A DNA stretch of 64,000 nt, taken from positions 12,996 through 76,995 of the forward strand of contig JANRJS010000039.1 of assembly GCA_033763835.1 (NCBI GenBank), in the 5' to 3' direction. The stretch comes from JAPKYZ01 sp033763835 (lineage in GTDB: Bacteria; Acidobacteriota; Terriglobia; Bryobacterales; Bryobacteraceae). Position numbers and translations under genes: made by a program. The notes beneath the pieces were generated by a model. The model was not told the origin of the DNA, made no database searches, and saw only the letters and a program-made list of their open reading frames with translations. Each line of letters begins with the position of its first letter. Positions within the stretch are counted from its first letter, which is position 1. This document shows positions 1-7,722 of this stretch, piece after piece.

Positions 1-135
1 CGATTTCGAGGATCGAAACGCGCGCGAAAGAAAACTACAAATCGGACAAAACCACGCGCCTTTCGGGTTTGTCGCCAGCATCATCGCGTAAATAAACGCG
101 ACGAACAACGCCAAGGTGACTAGGAGATCGAACAT
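1..135 (-). CDS. Small membrane protein with CxxC, truncated by the window edge
   Basis: I do not recognise this gene. Reading leftward from the ATG at 133-135, 45 codons stay open to the first base of the window, so the 3' end is missing. The start is supported by a strong GGAGGA ribosome-binding site a few bases upstream and by its position 24 bases after the MaoC gene on the same strand. The first 20 or so residues form a hydrophobic helix (MFDLLVTLALFVAFIYAMM), followed by a short polar segment with a Cys-Pro-Ile-Cys motif and then a basic stretch. This fits a single-pass membrane protein with a possible metal or redox CxxC. It may be cotranscribed with the upstream dehydratase gene. Confidence 0.6.
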   Translation of the reverse strand, partial: MFDLLVTLALFVAFIYAMMLATNPKGAWFCPICSFLSRAFRSSKS

Positions 136-159
136 GGGCGGTTCCTCCAAATTCCGGGG

Positions 160-594
160 TTACTCCCGGGCCTTCACCAGAACTTTGTCAGTGTAAATCA
201 AAACGGTCTCGCCGCGCTGATTTTTTACTTCGGTGGAGAAGGAAATTACGCCACGGCCCGGCGATTTAGGTGTCAATTCGGTCACAATCCAACTAACTTT
301 GATTGTATCGCCAAAGAAGACCGGTTTGGTGAAGCGCAACCGGTCTACGCCGTAGAAGGCGATTACGGTGTCCTTGATGAGGTTCAATTGCGTCTTTAAG
401 CCGTTGGAAACGCTAAAGATCAGCGCTCCGTGGGCGATCCGTTGGCCGAACGGGGATTCCGCCGCTTCGACGGCGTCCATGTGCAAGCCGGTGTAATCGC
501 CCGTCAATCCGGCGAACTGCACGACGTCGGCTTCGGTTATGGTGCGCCCGCGCGTGGTCCAGGATTGGCCGGGGGAAAAGTCTTCGAAAAACAT
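160..594 (-). CDS. MaoC-like hotdog-fold dehydratase
   Basis: This 144-residue protein belongs to the MaoC / R-specific enoyl-CoA hydratase family, cytoplasmic enzymes that hydrate or dehydrate acyl-CoA esters. The hydratase signature is readable: Asp33 and His38 (GDYTGLH) match the catalytic Asp-x4-His pair, and the following segment ending in IAHGAL is the usual 'overhang' motif. Length fits a single-hotdog MaoC protein. The true substrate cannot be told; it is a domain used in fatty-acid, polyhydroxyalkanoate and dicarboxylate pathways. A 17-bp tandem duplication lies directly upstream of the start, and a small membrane protein gene follows on the same strand. Confidence 0.85.
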   Translation of the reverse strand: MFFEDFSPGQSWTTRGRTITEADVVQFAGLTGDYTGLHMDAVEAAESPFGQRIAHGALIFSVSNGLKTQLNLIKDTVIAFYGVDRLRFTKPVFFGDTIKVSWIVTELTPKSPGRGVISFSTEVKNQRGETVLIYTDKVLVKARE

Positions 595-598
595 TGGT

Positions 599-632
599 TC
601 GGATAGATGGTTTGGTCGGATAGATGGTTTGG
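599..632. repeat. Tandem 17-bp direct repeat (two perfect copies)
   Basis: The unit TCGGATAGATGGTTTGG occurs twice back to back (599-615 and 616-632). The repeat fills most of the 51-base gap between the MaoC start (594) and the sulfatase stop (646), so it sits in the 5' leader of the MaoC gene. It could be a replication-slippage duplication or a paired binding site; the sequence alone does not decide. Confidence 0.9.
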
Positions 633-645
633 ATTGTAAGCGGCG

Positions 646-2328
646 CTAAGCGATCCGTGTTAGCTGTACTTCCTTCACCGCCGCCGAACCGGTGCCCGAC
701 ACTCGCATCGTTTGTACGCCCTTGTCGAAACGCCGCTTTCCGAACGAGACGGTTTGCCATGGCATCTCGGACGCTTCGTTACGGCGGACGAGGTCGGGCA
801 GCGGGATAGGCGTCGCCGGGTTCGACACCGGCTTCGATACACCGGCCACGTCCAGCGTTCCTTCGCCAACCGTCAGCACGGTCACTTCGTAATCGCCGGG
901 GAAGCGCACGTCGATCTGCCACGACGCCGTACCCAAGCCCGCGATCCAATCGTGCGCGTAGCCGTTCTTATTCGCGAAGTGCGCGCCGTTTTCGAGCGCC
1001 GCTTGCGGAGCCATAATGCGCGCGGGATTCTCTTCGAGATAGCCGACGGGAATCGGGGGCTTTTGGAAGCTACGCGGCGACACCACGCGGTGGAACCAGC
1101 CTTCGTAGCTGTCTTTCAAACGCGCGGCGATCTCGCGATTCTCCGCCGCCACATCGATCTTCTCGCCGGGATCGGTTTCGAGGTTATAGAGTTCCTTGCC
1201 GTTCACCAGCTTCCAGCGCTGCGTGCGGACCGCGCCGGGAAACATCGAACCGGCGCTTTGCGGCTGGGTTTGGTGGGTGAAGATTTCGCGATCCGGCCAA
1301 TCGGCGGCGGGTTTCTCTCGAAGTAGCGGGGCCAGGCTCTTGCCGTCGATCTCGTGCGTTACCGGCGGCAGTCCGCACAAATCGACGACGGTTGGCAGGA
1401 CGTCGATGTGCGCGGCGATTCGGTCGATCTTGCGGCCCGCCGGAACGCGGCCCGTCCACCGCAGGAATAGCGGCGTCCGAGTGCCGCCTTCGTACACGCT
1501 GCCTTTGCGCGCGCGCAGAACGCCGTTATAGCGGTCCGTCTGCGGGCCGTTGTCGGTCAAAAACAGAACGATCGTTTCTTGTTCCGGAGCGCGAGCCAGA
1601 ACGCGCGCGATGTTCGAGTCCAGATTCTCGACCATCGCATAGACCGCCGCCGTCTCGGGCGAAAGTCCGGGAATCGCGCGGAACTTTTCGAACGCGGTTT
1701 TGTCCACCTGATACGGTCCGTGCGGCGCGTTGTAGGCGAGATAGAGGAAATAGGGTTGCGACGCCGGGCCGTCTGCGATGAACCGCAGCGCCTCGTCCGT
1801 TAGAGCGTCGGTGACGTAGCCGGAAAGGCGCTTGGGCTTGCCGTTCTCCTCGCTCGGCGAGTCCCAGTAGCGGTTCCAATGGCCGGTGCGGAAGCCGACG
1901 AACTTGTCGAACCCCATGGCGTGCGGCACGTACGGGTAGTTTTCGCCCAGGTGCCATTTGCCGATCAGGCCGGTGCGATAGCCCGCCTTCTTGAGCACGC
2001 TTGCGAGCGTGATTTCCTCGCCCCGCATCGTCTCGCGCCCGCCAGTCACACCGTGGACGCCGCAACGCAAGTTGTAACGGCCGGTCAGCAAGCTGGACCG
2101 CGTGGGCGCGCAAACGGGTGAAACGGTAAAGCGCGTGAACTCGCTGCCTGCAGCCGCCAGGCGGTCGAGCGTGGGCGTCTTAAGATGCGGATTGCCGTGG
2201 CACGACATGTCGCCCCAGCCCTGATCGTCGGTCATGATCAGAATCACGTTGGGCTTCTTTGCCGGGGCTTGCGCGGCTAAGGCGGAAGACGAGGCGGCGA
2301 TCATTTCGCGTCGTGTCATTATGCCCAT
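646..2328 (-). CDS. Exported arylsulfatase-type sulfatase with C-terminal accessory domain
   Basis: Sulfatase of the alkaline-phosphatase superfamily that hydrolyses sulfate esters, probably in the periplasm. The N-terminus carries twin arginines followed by an alanine-rich stretch (TRREMIAASSSALAA), suggesting Tat export. The metal-binding DD lies at residues 34-35, and the CxPxR formylglycine signature is CAPTR with Cys73, so maturation by a formylglycine-generating enzyme is expected; none is encoded in this window. A FLTDNGPQ metal motif follows. After the catalytic domain (to about residue 440) there is a roughly 110-residue extension predicted to be beta-rich, resembling a carbohydrate-binding-like sandwich. 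ATG at 2328 is used; an internal ATG at 2319, three codons in, would start exactly at the Tat motif. A second sulfatase of the same design lies at 61831-63450. Confidence 0.9.
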   Translation of the reverse strand: MGIMTRREMIAASSSALAAQAPAKKPNVILIMTDDQGWGDMSCHGNPHLKTPTLDRLAAAGSEFTRFTVSPVCAPTRSSLLTGRYNLRCGVHGVTGGRETMRGEEITLASVLKKAGYRTGLIGKWHLGENYPYVPHAMGFDKFVGFRTGHWNRYWDSPSEENGKPKRLSGYVTDALTDEALRFIADGPASQPYFLYLAYNAPHGPYQVDKTAFEKFRAIPGLSPETAAVYAMVENLDSNIARVLARAPEQETIVLFLTDNGPQTDRYNGVLRARKGSVYEGGTRTPLFLRWTGRVPAGRKIDRIAAHIDVLPTVVDLCGLPPVTHEIDGKSLAPLLREKPAADWPDREIFTHQTQPQSAGSMFPGAVRTQRWKLVNGKELYNLETDPGEKIDVAAENREIAARLKDSYEGWFHRVVSPRSFQKPPIPVGYLEENPARIMAPQAALENGAHFANKNGYAHDWIAGLGTASWQIDVRFPGDYEVTVLTVGEGTLDVAGVSKPVSNPATPIPLPDLVRRNEASEMPWQTVSFGKRRFDKGVQTMRVSGTGSAAVKEVQLTRIA

Positions 2329-2330
2329 TT

Positions 2331-4367
2331 ATGCTACAGCCGCAGATTAGCCGCGGAGCGCCGCGCCCGATGGGGGCGAGTCTCGCGCGCCGCGGAATCA
2401 ACTTCGCCATTTACTCGCGTCACGCCACCGAAGCGTGGCTGGTGCTGGGCGAGGGCGAGGAACAAGTGGAGATCGGCCTCGACCCGGTGGTCAATCGCAC
2501 CGGGCACGTATGGCATATTCTGGTGCGTGGCGTCGATTCCGGCGTCCGCTATGCGTGGCGGTTCGACCGCCAGCCGAATTCGAGCCCTCACCTGCACCGC
2601 TACGATCCTTCGTACCTGCTGCTGGATCCTTACGCGCTCGCTATCGTGGGCGGCGAAGATTGGGGCGCTCCGCAGCAGCGCGAATACCGGCCCTTGCGGT
2701 GCGTCGTCCCCGATACGGATTTCGACTGGGAATACGACCAGCCGCTGAACGTTCCCTTGGCCGATTCGGTGATCTACGAAATGCACGTACGCGGATTTAC
2801 GCGGCACTCATCGTCGGCCGTCGCCAACCCCGGAACGTTTGCCGGAGTGATCGAGAAGATCCCGCACTTGAAACGCCTCGGCGTCACCGCGGTGGAATTG
2901 CTTCCGGTGAACGAGTTCGAGGAGGCGGACACCAACCTCGTCAATCCGCTGACGGGCGAGCGGCTGCTGAATCTGTGGGGCTATCAGCCGATCGCGTTCT
3001 TCGCGCCGAACGCCTCATACTCGTCGAACCCGCACGACGGCGGCCAGGTGCGCGAGTTCAAGGAGATGGTGAAGCGCCTTCACCAAGCCGGGATCGAAGT
3101 GATTCTCGATGTCGTGTTCAATCACACCAGCGAAGGCGACGAGCGCGGCCCGGTGCGCGGGTTTCGCGGCATCGACAACGCCACGTACTACATTTTGGAC
3201 CCGGCGACCGGGCATTACAAAAACTACTCCGGCTGCGGCAATACTCTGAACTGCAATCACCCGGTGGTGCGGCGGATGATCGTCGACGCGATCGAGTATT
3301 GGGTGACGCAGATGCATGTCGACGGATTCCGGTTCGATCTCGCGTCGATCCTCGGCCGCGGGCAGGACGGCAGCGTGCTGGCCAATCCGCCGCTGCTCGA
3401 GGAGTTGGCCGGCTCGCCGGTGCTCGCGAGCACGAAGCTGATCGCCGAGGCGTGGGACGCGGCGGGGTTGTATCAAGTAGGGACTTTCCCCGCTTGGGGC
3501 CGCTGGGCGGAATGGAACGGCAAGTATCGCGACGATGTCCGGCGATTTGTGCGCGGCGAAGGCGGCATGACGTCGACGATCGCGACGCGGCTACTGGGCA
3601 GTCCCGATCTGTATCTGACAAGCGCGCGGGAGCCGTACCACTCGATCAACTTCGTTACGTGCCACGACGGGTTTACGCTGCGCGATCTGGTGTCCTACGA
3701 CCGCAAGCACAACGAGGCGAACGCGGAGAACAACGCGGACGGGTCGAACGAAAACTTCAGTTGGAATTGCGGAGCCGAGGGCGCCGTCGAGGACGAAGCG
3801 ATCAACGCGTTGCGCTTGCGGCAGACCAAGAATTTCGCGGCGTTGAATCTGCTGTCGCACGGCGTTCCGATGATCCTCGCCGGCGACGAAATGGGCCGGA
3901 CGCAGCACGGCAACAACAACGCCTATTGCCAGGACAACGAAACAAGCTGGATCGATTGGAATCTGGCCCAGGAAAACGAGGGACTGGTGCGGTTTTTCGA
4001 GCGGCTGATCGCCTTTCGCAAAGGCAATCCGCTGTTGTGCCGAACTCGCTATGCGTGGCAAGCGAACGGGGAGTCGCTGGGAATCGCTTGGCACGGCGTC
4101 AAACGCAACCGGCCCGATTGGGGACCGGAGTCGCGCAGCGTGGCGCTGCAGCTTTCGGGCTACGGACGTGAGTTGTTCCTCGTCGCGAACGCTTTTTGGG
4201 GCGATCTCGACTTCGAGTTGCCCCGCATCCGCGGGAGCTGGCGGCGGCTGGTCAACACGGCGTTCGACTCGCCGTTCGACATTGCCGATCCGGGCGAGGA
4301 GTGGCCGCTGAGCTCGCAGGATAGCTATCGCGTACATGCCCGCAGCGTGTGCGTGTTTGTGGCTTAG
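2331..4367 (+). CDS. glgX: Glycogen debranching enzyme (isoamylase-type GH13)
   Basis: Cytoplasmic alpha-1,6-glucosidase that removes branch stubs from glycogen. The protein (678 residues from this ATG) has the GlgX N-terminal motif (GAPRPMGASL, then GINFAIYS) and all four GH13 regions: DVVFNHTSEG, GFRFDLAS with nucleophile Asp336, IAEAWD with acid/base Glu373, and VTCHDGFT with Asp446. The reading frame is open further upstream to 2259, but that would overlap the divergent sulfatase and add residues unlike the family, so ATG 2331 is preferred. It starts only 2 bp from the sulfatase start, so its promoter must lie inside the sulfatase coding region. No other glycogen gene is nearby. The 3' end overlaps the convergent permease gene by 4 bp. 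Confidence 0.93.
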   Translation: MLQPQISRGAPRPMGASLARRGINFAIYSRHATEAWLVLGEGEEQVEIGLDPVVNRTGHVWHILVRGVDSGVRYAWRFDRQPNSSPHLHRYDPSYLLLDPYALAIVGGEDWGAPQQREYRPLRCVVPDTDFDWEYDQPLNVPLADSVIYEMHVRGFTRHSSSAVANPGTFAGVIEKIPHLKRLGVTAVELLPVNEFEEADTNLVNPLTGERLLNLWGYQPIAFFAPNASYSSNPHDGGQVREFKEMVKRLHQAGIEVILDVVFNHTSEGDERGPVRGFRGIDNATYYILDPATGHYKNYSGCGNTLNCNHPVVRRMIVDAIEYWVTQMHVDGFRFDLASILGRGQDGSVLANPPLLEELAGSPVLASTKLIAEAWDAAGLYQVGTFPAWGRWAEWNGKYRDDVRRFVRGEGGMTSTIATRLLGSPDLYLTSAREPYHSINFVTCHDGFTLRDLVSYDRKHNEANAENNADGSNENFSWNCGAEGAVEDEAINALRLRQTKNFAALNLLSHGVPMILAGDEMGRTQHGNNNAYCQDNETSWIDWNLAQENEGLVRFFERLIAFRKGNPLLCRTRYAWQANGESLGIAWHGVKRNRPDWGPESRSVALQLSGYGRELFLVANAFWGDLDFELPRIRGSWRRLVNTAFDSPFDIADPGEEWPLSSQDSYRVHARSVCVFVA

Positions 4368-5146
4368 CCTCGCGAGTCCAGACTAGGTCCAGTGGCTGGC
4401 CGCCACTTAAGCAGCCGCCGTTCGAGCCGCGAAACCAGCGTGGACACGATCAGTACGAACGCCGCGAGAAACGCCATTCCGGCGAATACTCCGGTAGTGT
4501 CGAACACACCCTCGGCTTGCGCGATCAAGTAGCCGATGCCGCGCACCGCGCCGAGATATTCGCCGACGACGGCGGCGATGATCGCGAGGCCGACACTGAT
4601 TTCGAGGCTCGAAAAGATCCAGGTCAACGCCGAAGGCAGCAGCACATGGCGAGCGAGTTGGCGCTCCGTCGCGCCCAGCATGCGGGCGTTGTCGATTAGT
4701 GCTTGAGGTACTTCGCGGACTCCCTTCATCGTGTTGAAGAAGACGACGAAGAAGACCACCGTCACCCCGAGCGCGACTTTCGAGGCGATCCCCAAGCCGA
4801 ACCAGAGCAGGAACACCGGGGCGAGCACTACGCGCGGCAGCGAGTTCGCCACTTGGATGTACGGCCCGAGCACATCGGCCATCCAGCGCGACCGCGCGAG
4901 CGCGAATCCGCACGCCACTCCGAGCAGCGAGCCAAGCAGAAACGCAAGCGCGGCTTCGAGGGTGGTAGTGGCGAGATGCGGCCAGACCTTGCCGCTCACG
5001 AGCATCTCCACGACGCGCGCGGCAACGCTGGAAGGCCGCGAGAAGAAGAACGGATCGAGCGCCCCAAGGCGCGCGCCAAGCTCCCACACGCCCAGGAACA
5101 GCGTGGCGACGCCGACACGTCCGGCGACGACGCTAGCGCGCGTCAT
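4364..5146 (-). CDS. ABC importer permease, NitT/TauT (SsuC/TauC) type
   Basis: Inner-membrane permease (260 residues, about six helices) of the nitrate/sulfonate/taurine-type ABC family. The cytoplasmic coupling (EAA) loop is visible as RMLGATERQLARHVLLPS, and the segment GEYLGAVRGIGYL after it is typical of SsuC/TauC proteins. The gene overlaps the 3' end of the ATPase gene upstream by 14 bp and is the last gene of the M20 peptidase-ATPase-permease set. No substrate-binding protein is encoded in this set; the only candidate in the window is the NMT1-type protein at 20388-21404. Substrate unknown. Confidence 0.9.
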   Translation of the reverse strand: MTRASVVAGRVGVATLFLGVWELGARLGALDPFFFSRPSSVAARVVEMLVSGKVWPHLATTTLEAALAFLLGSLLGVACGFALARSRWMADVLGPYIQVANSLPRVVLAPVFLLWFGLGIASKVALGVTVVFFVVFFNTMKGVREVPQALIDNARMLGATERQLARHVLLPSALTWIFSSLEISVGLAIIAAVVGEYLGAVRGIGYLIAQAEGVFDTTGVFAGMAFLAAFVLIVSTLVSRLERRLLKWRPATGPSLDSRG

Positions 5147-5897
5147 GCGACCTCAGCACTTCTTCGCGCAGGTCGTGCCAGATGGCGCGGTAAATCTCCG
5201 GGAACCTCGGTTCGGTCTTCAAGTCGAGTAACGCGCGTGGGCGCGGAAGATCGATCGGGTAGCGTCCCACGATGCGGCTGGCGGGACCGGCGGACAGCAC
5301 CAGCACTTCGTCCGAGAGAGCGATCGCCTCTTCGAGATCGTGAGTAATGAAGACGACGGTGGTTGGCGACACGTCGAGCATGGTGAGTAACTCCTGCTCC
5401 ATGCGTTGCCGCGTGTGTATGTCGAGCGCGCCGAACGGCTCGTCCATCAGCAACAATTCGGGCTCGACGGCGAGCGCTTGGGCAAGCGACGCGCGCTTTC
5501 GCATTCCGCCCGACAACTCGTGCGGATAGGCGCCGGCGAACTTCGAGAGCCCGACTCGCGCAATCCATGTGTCGGCGCGGGCGAAATCGAGTCCGCGAAA
5601 CTCGAGGCCCAGTACCGCGTTCTCCCGCACCGTCTTCCAAGGCAGCAGCGTGTCCTGCTGGAAGAGATAGGCGGCGCGGCGATTGATCCCAGATAGCGCC
5701 TCGCCGAATGCGCGGATCGAGCCCGAACTGGGAACCAGCAATCCGGCGGCGAGATTCAGCAACGTCGATTTGCCGCACCCGCTCGGGCCGACCAAGGACA
5801 CGAACCGCCGCTCGGCCACATCGAAGGAGATTGGCGCAAGCGCCTGGTAGCCGTTGTCGAACGTCTTCGAAACGCCATCGAAAGCGAGCGCCGTCAT
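5133..5897 (-). CDS. ABC importer ATPase, NitT/TauT (SsuB/TauB) type
   Basis: ATP-hydrolysing subunit that would energise the permease encoded downstream. It is 254 residues long with Walker A GPSGCGKST (37-45), the QQDTLLPW Q-loop typical of SsuB/TauB, signature LSGGM (128-132), Walker B LLLMDEP (148-154) and the switch histidine in FITHDLEEA. The reading frame is open upstream to 6329, but the extra sequence is antisense-like text inside the peptidase gene; ATG 5897 overlaps the peptidase stop as ATGA, which points to translational coupling. Confidence 0.93.
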   Translation of the reverse strand: MTALAFDGVSKTFDNGYQALAPISFDVAERRFVSLVGPSGCGKSTLLNLAAGLLVPSSGSIRAFGEALSGINRRAAYLFQQDTLLPWKTVRENAVLGLEFRGLDFARADTWIARVGLSKFAGAYPHELSGGMRKRASLAQALAVEPELLLMDEPFGALDIHTRQRMEQELLTMLDVSPTTVVFITHDLEEAIALSDEVLVLSAGPASRIVGRYPIDLPRPRALLDLKTEPRFPEIYRAIWHDLREEVLRSHDAR

Positions 5898-7141
5898 CTC
5901 TCGGCGATACCGGCCAACGCGCAGGTCAGCAGCACGATCATCCGCGTGCCGGGCACCATCGCCGATTCGTCCGACTGCTCGTTCACCGTGTGCCCATTGC
6001 GCGAGCGTCCCGCGCCAATCGCGATTGACGGTATGCCGTAGCCGACGCCGACGTTCGCGTCGGTGGCTCCACCGTCCACGGGTTCGACGGGCAGTCCGCC
6101 ATTGGCCTTGACGAACTCGAGAACATCCTTGGCCGTTGAGACGAGCGGGTCGGCGAGACGCTCCGCCGAAGGCCGCGCGCGCGAGTAATCGACATCCTCG
6201 CCATCGGGCTTTGTCATGCGAAAGCCGACGCCCTCGTGCTTGGCGGCCGCTTCCGCCGTGGCCACAACTTGCGTCAGCAAGCGATCCTGCGTCGGCGAAT
6301 CGAGCGAGCGCAGATCGACGGTGAACCAAGCCTCTTCGGGGATCGCGTTGGGCACTGTGCCGCCGCCGATCTTCCCGACATTCATGACGGGCAGGCGCGA
6401 CTGCCCGGTGCCAGATGCGGGATCGGGCAGCGGGATGGCGTAGAGATCGAGAATCGCCTTCGCCACGGCCTTCGCGGGGTTCGGCTTGCCTCGGCTGACT
6501 AGCGTATGCCCGCCAGGCGAGGTGTAGAAGAACTGCAAGCGCGAGATTCGAAAGGCGCCATACGATAGCCCCCCAAAGCGGCTGTCCAGCGCGACGATCG
6601 ACGCCGGTGTCACGCCGCTATGCTTCATCCAATGCATCATGCCATTCAATCGCGTCTCTTCCTGGACCGTGAAGAGAAACATCACATCGCGCTTCAGCGC
6701 AATGCCCGCACGGTCGAGCGCGCGCGCCGTTTCGAGCAGCGCCACGACATTCACCGAGTCGTCGCCGATGCCCGGCGCTTTGAGGACTCCATTTTCGCGG
6801 GTAACCTTGATCGGCGTGTCCATCGAAAACACCGTATCCATGTGCGCGGCGAGGACGATCGGCGGCCCGGATTCAATGCCTTTCCGTAGAGCGCTCACGT
6901 TACCGAGGGCGTCCGTCTTGATGTCGGTCACGCTTAGTTTGGCGAGCTCGGCGCGGATGTAGGCGGCGCGTTGCCTTTCTTGGCCGGACGGCGAAGGAAT
7001 CTCGGTGACGCGAATCCACTCGGCGATCAGCGGTTCCCGCCGCTCGTCGATGGAGGCCAGCGCGCGCTTCACTTTGAGGTCTTCGGCGAGCGCCGGCGAG
7101 AACAAAGAGGCGGCGAGAACGAATGCGGAGGCGAGGATCAT
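5894..7141 (-). CDS. Exported M20-family metallopeptidase
   Basis: Zinc peptidase/deacylase of the M20 family (ArgE/DapE/PepT-like), 415 residues. A Sec signal peptide ends near residue 19 (PALA before EDLK). Metal and catalytic residues are readable: the AAHMDTV motif (His100, Asp102), GIGDDSVN (bridging Asp near 127-128), QEETRLNG (catalytic Glu161-162) and a late NGHTVNE histidine. It therefore looks like an active tripeptidase-like enzyme placed outside the cytoplasm. A GTG one codon upstream (7144) is an alternative start. The stop overlaps the ABC ATPase start by 4 bp, so an exported hydrolase and an importer are made from one transcript; the importer may take up its product, which is inference. 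Confidence 0.9.
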   Translation of the reverse strand: MILASAFVLAASLFSPALAEDLKVKRALASIDERREPLIAEWIRVTEIPSPSGQERQRAAYIRAELAKLSVTDIKTDALGNVSALRKGIESGPPIVLAAHMDTVFSMDTPIKVTRENGVLKAPGIGDDSVNVVALLETARALDRAGIALKRDVMFLFTVQEETRLNGMMHWMKHSGVTPASIVALDSRFGGLSYGAFRISRLQFFYTSPGGHTLVSRGKPNPAKAVAKAILDLYAIPLPDPASGTGQSRLPVMNVGKIGGGTVPNAIPEEAWFTVDLRSLDSPTQDRLLTQVVATAEAAAKHEGVGFRMTKPDGEDVDYSRARPSAERLADPLVSTAKDVLEFVKANGGLPVEPVDGGATDANVGVGYGIPSIAIGAGRSRNGHTVNEQSDESAMVPGTRMIVLLTCALAGIAER

Positions 7142-7177
7142 CACTCACGAATATACTTGGGCCATGGAAGGAACGAG

Positions 7178-7717
7178 ATGAGCTACACGGTCTCCAAACC
7201 GGACGCTTCCGAGTATGCGCCGTACTACGAAACCTACGTCTCGAAGGTGAAGCTTCCGAACGTCGTCACGGCGCTGCTCGCGCAACTGGACGACACGATG
7301 AATCTACTGCACACGGTTTCGGCGACGCAGGCGCTGTACCGCTACGCGCCCGGTAAGTGGAGCGTCAAGGAAGTGCTGGGCCACGTTATCGACGCCGAAC
7401 GAATTTTTTCCTATCGAGCGCTGCGGATCGCCCGGGGCGATAAGACACCGCTGGCGAGTTTCGATCAGGATCCCTACATCGTCCATGCCGGATTCGACCG
7501 CCGCACCTGGGGATCGTTGAAAGACGAGTTCGAAGTAGTGCGGCGCGCGACGTTGGCGCTGGTTCATTCGTTCGATCCCGAGGCGTGGATGCGTTCCGGA
7601 ATCGCGAGCGACAACCCGATCACCGTGCGCGCGCTCGCGTATATAATCGCGGGGCACGAACTTCATCATGTCGGGATTCTGCGGACGCGCTACTTGAGCC
7701 GCGGAGAAATGGAGTGA
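7178..7717 (+). CDS. DinB/YfiT-like putative metal-binding protein
   Basis: A 179-residue four-helix-bundle protein of the DinB/YfiT superfamily, cytoplasmic, proposed in related proteins to be a metal-dependent hydrolase or thiol transferase. The likely ligands are the His of VLGHVIDAER and the cluster AGHELHHVGIL near the C-terminus. The W in PGKWSVKEVLGHV is family-typical. The open frame runs back to 6971, but ATG 7178 has a GAAGGAACGAG ribosome-binding site just upstream and begins at the family's usual length; it also sits divergent from the M20 gene with 36 bp between starts. Real substrate unknown. Confidence 0.85.
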   Translation: MSYTVSKPDASEYAPYYETYVSKVKLPNVVTALLAQLDDTMNLLHTVSATQALYRYAPGKWSVKEVLGHVIDAERIFSYRALRIARGDKTPLASFDQDPYIVHAGFDRRTWGSLKDEFEVVRRATLALVHSFDPEAWMRSGIASDNPITVRALAYIIAGHELHHVGILRTRYLSRGEME

Positions 7718-7722
7718 TCGAA

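Noticed and set aside
5133..6329. Longer ABC ATPase start upstream to 6329
   Set aside because: The added 140 residues have no match to ATPases and are a shadow of the M20 peptidase gene.
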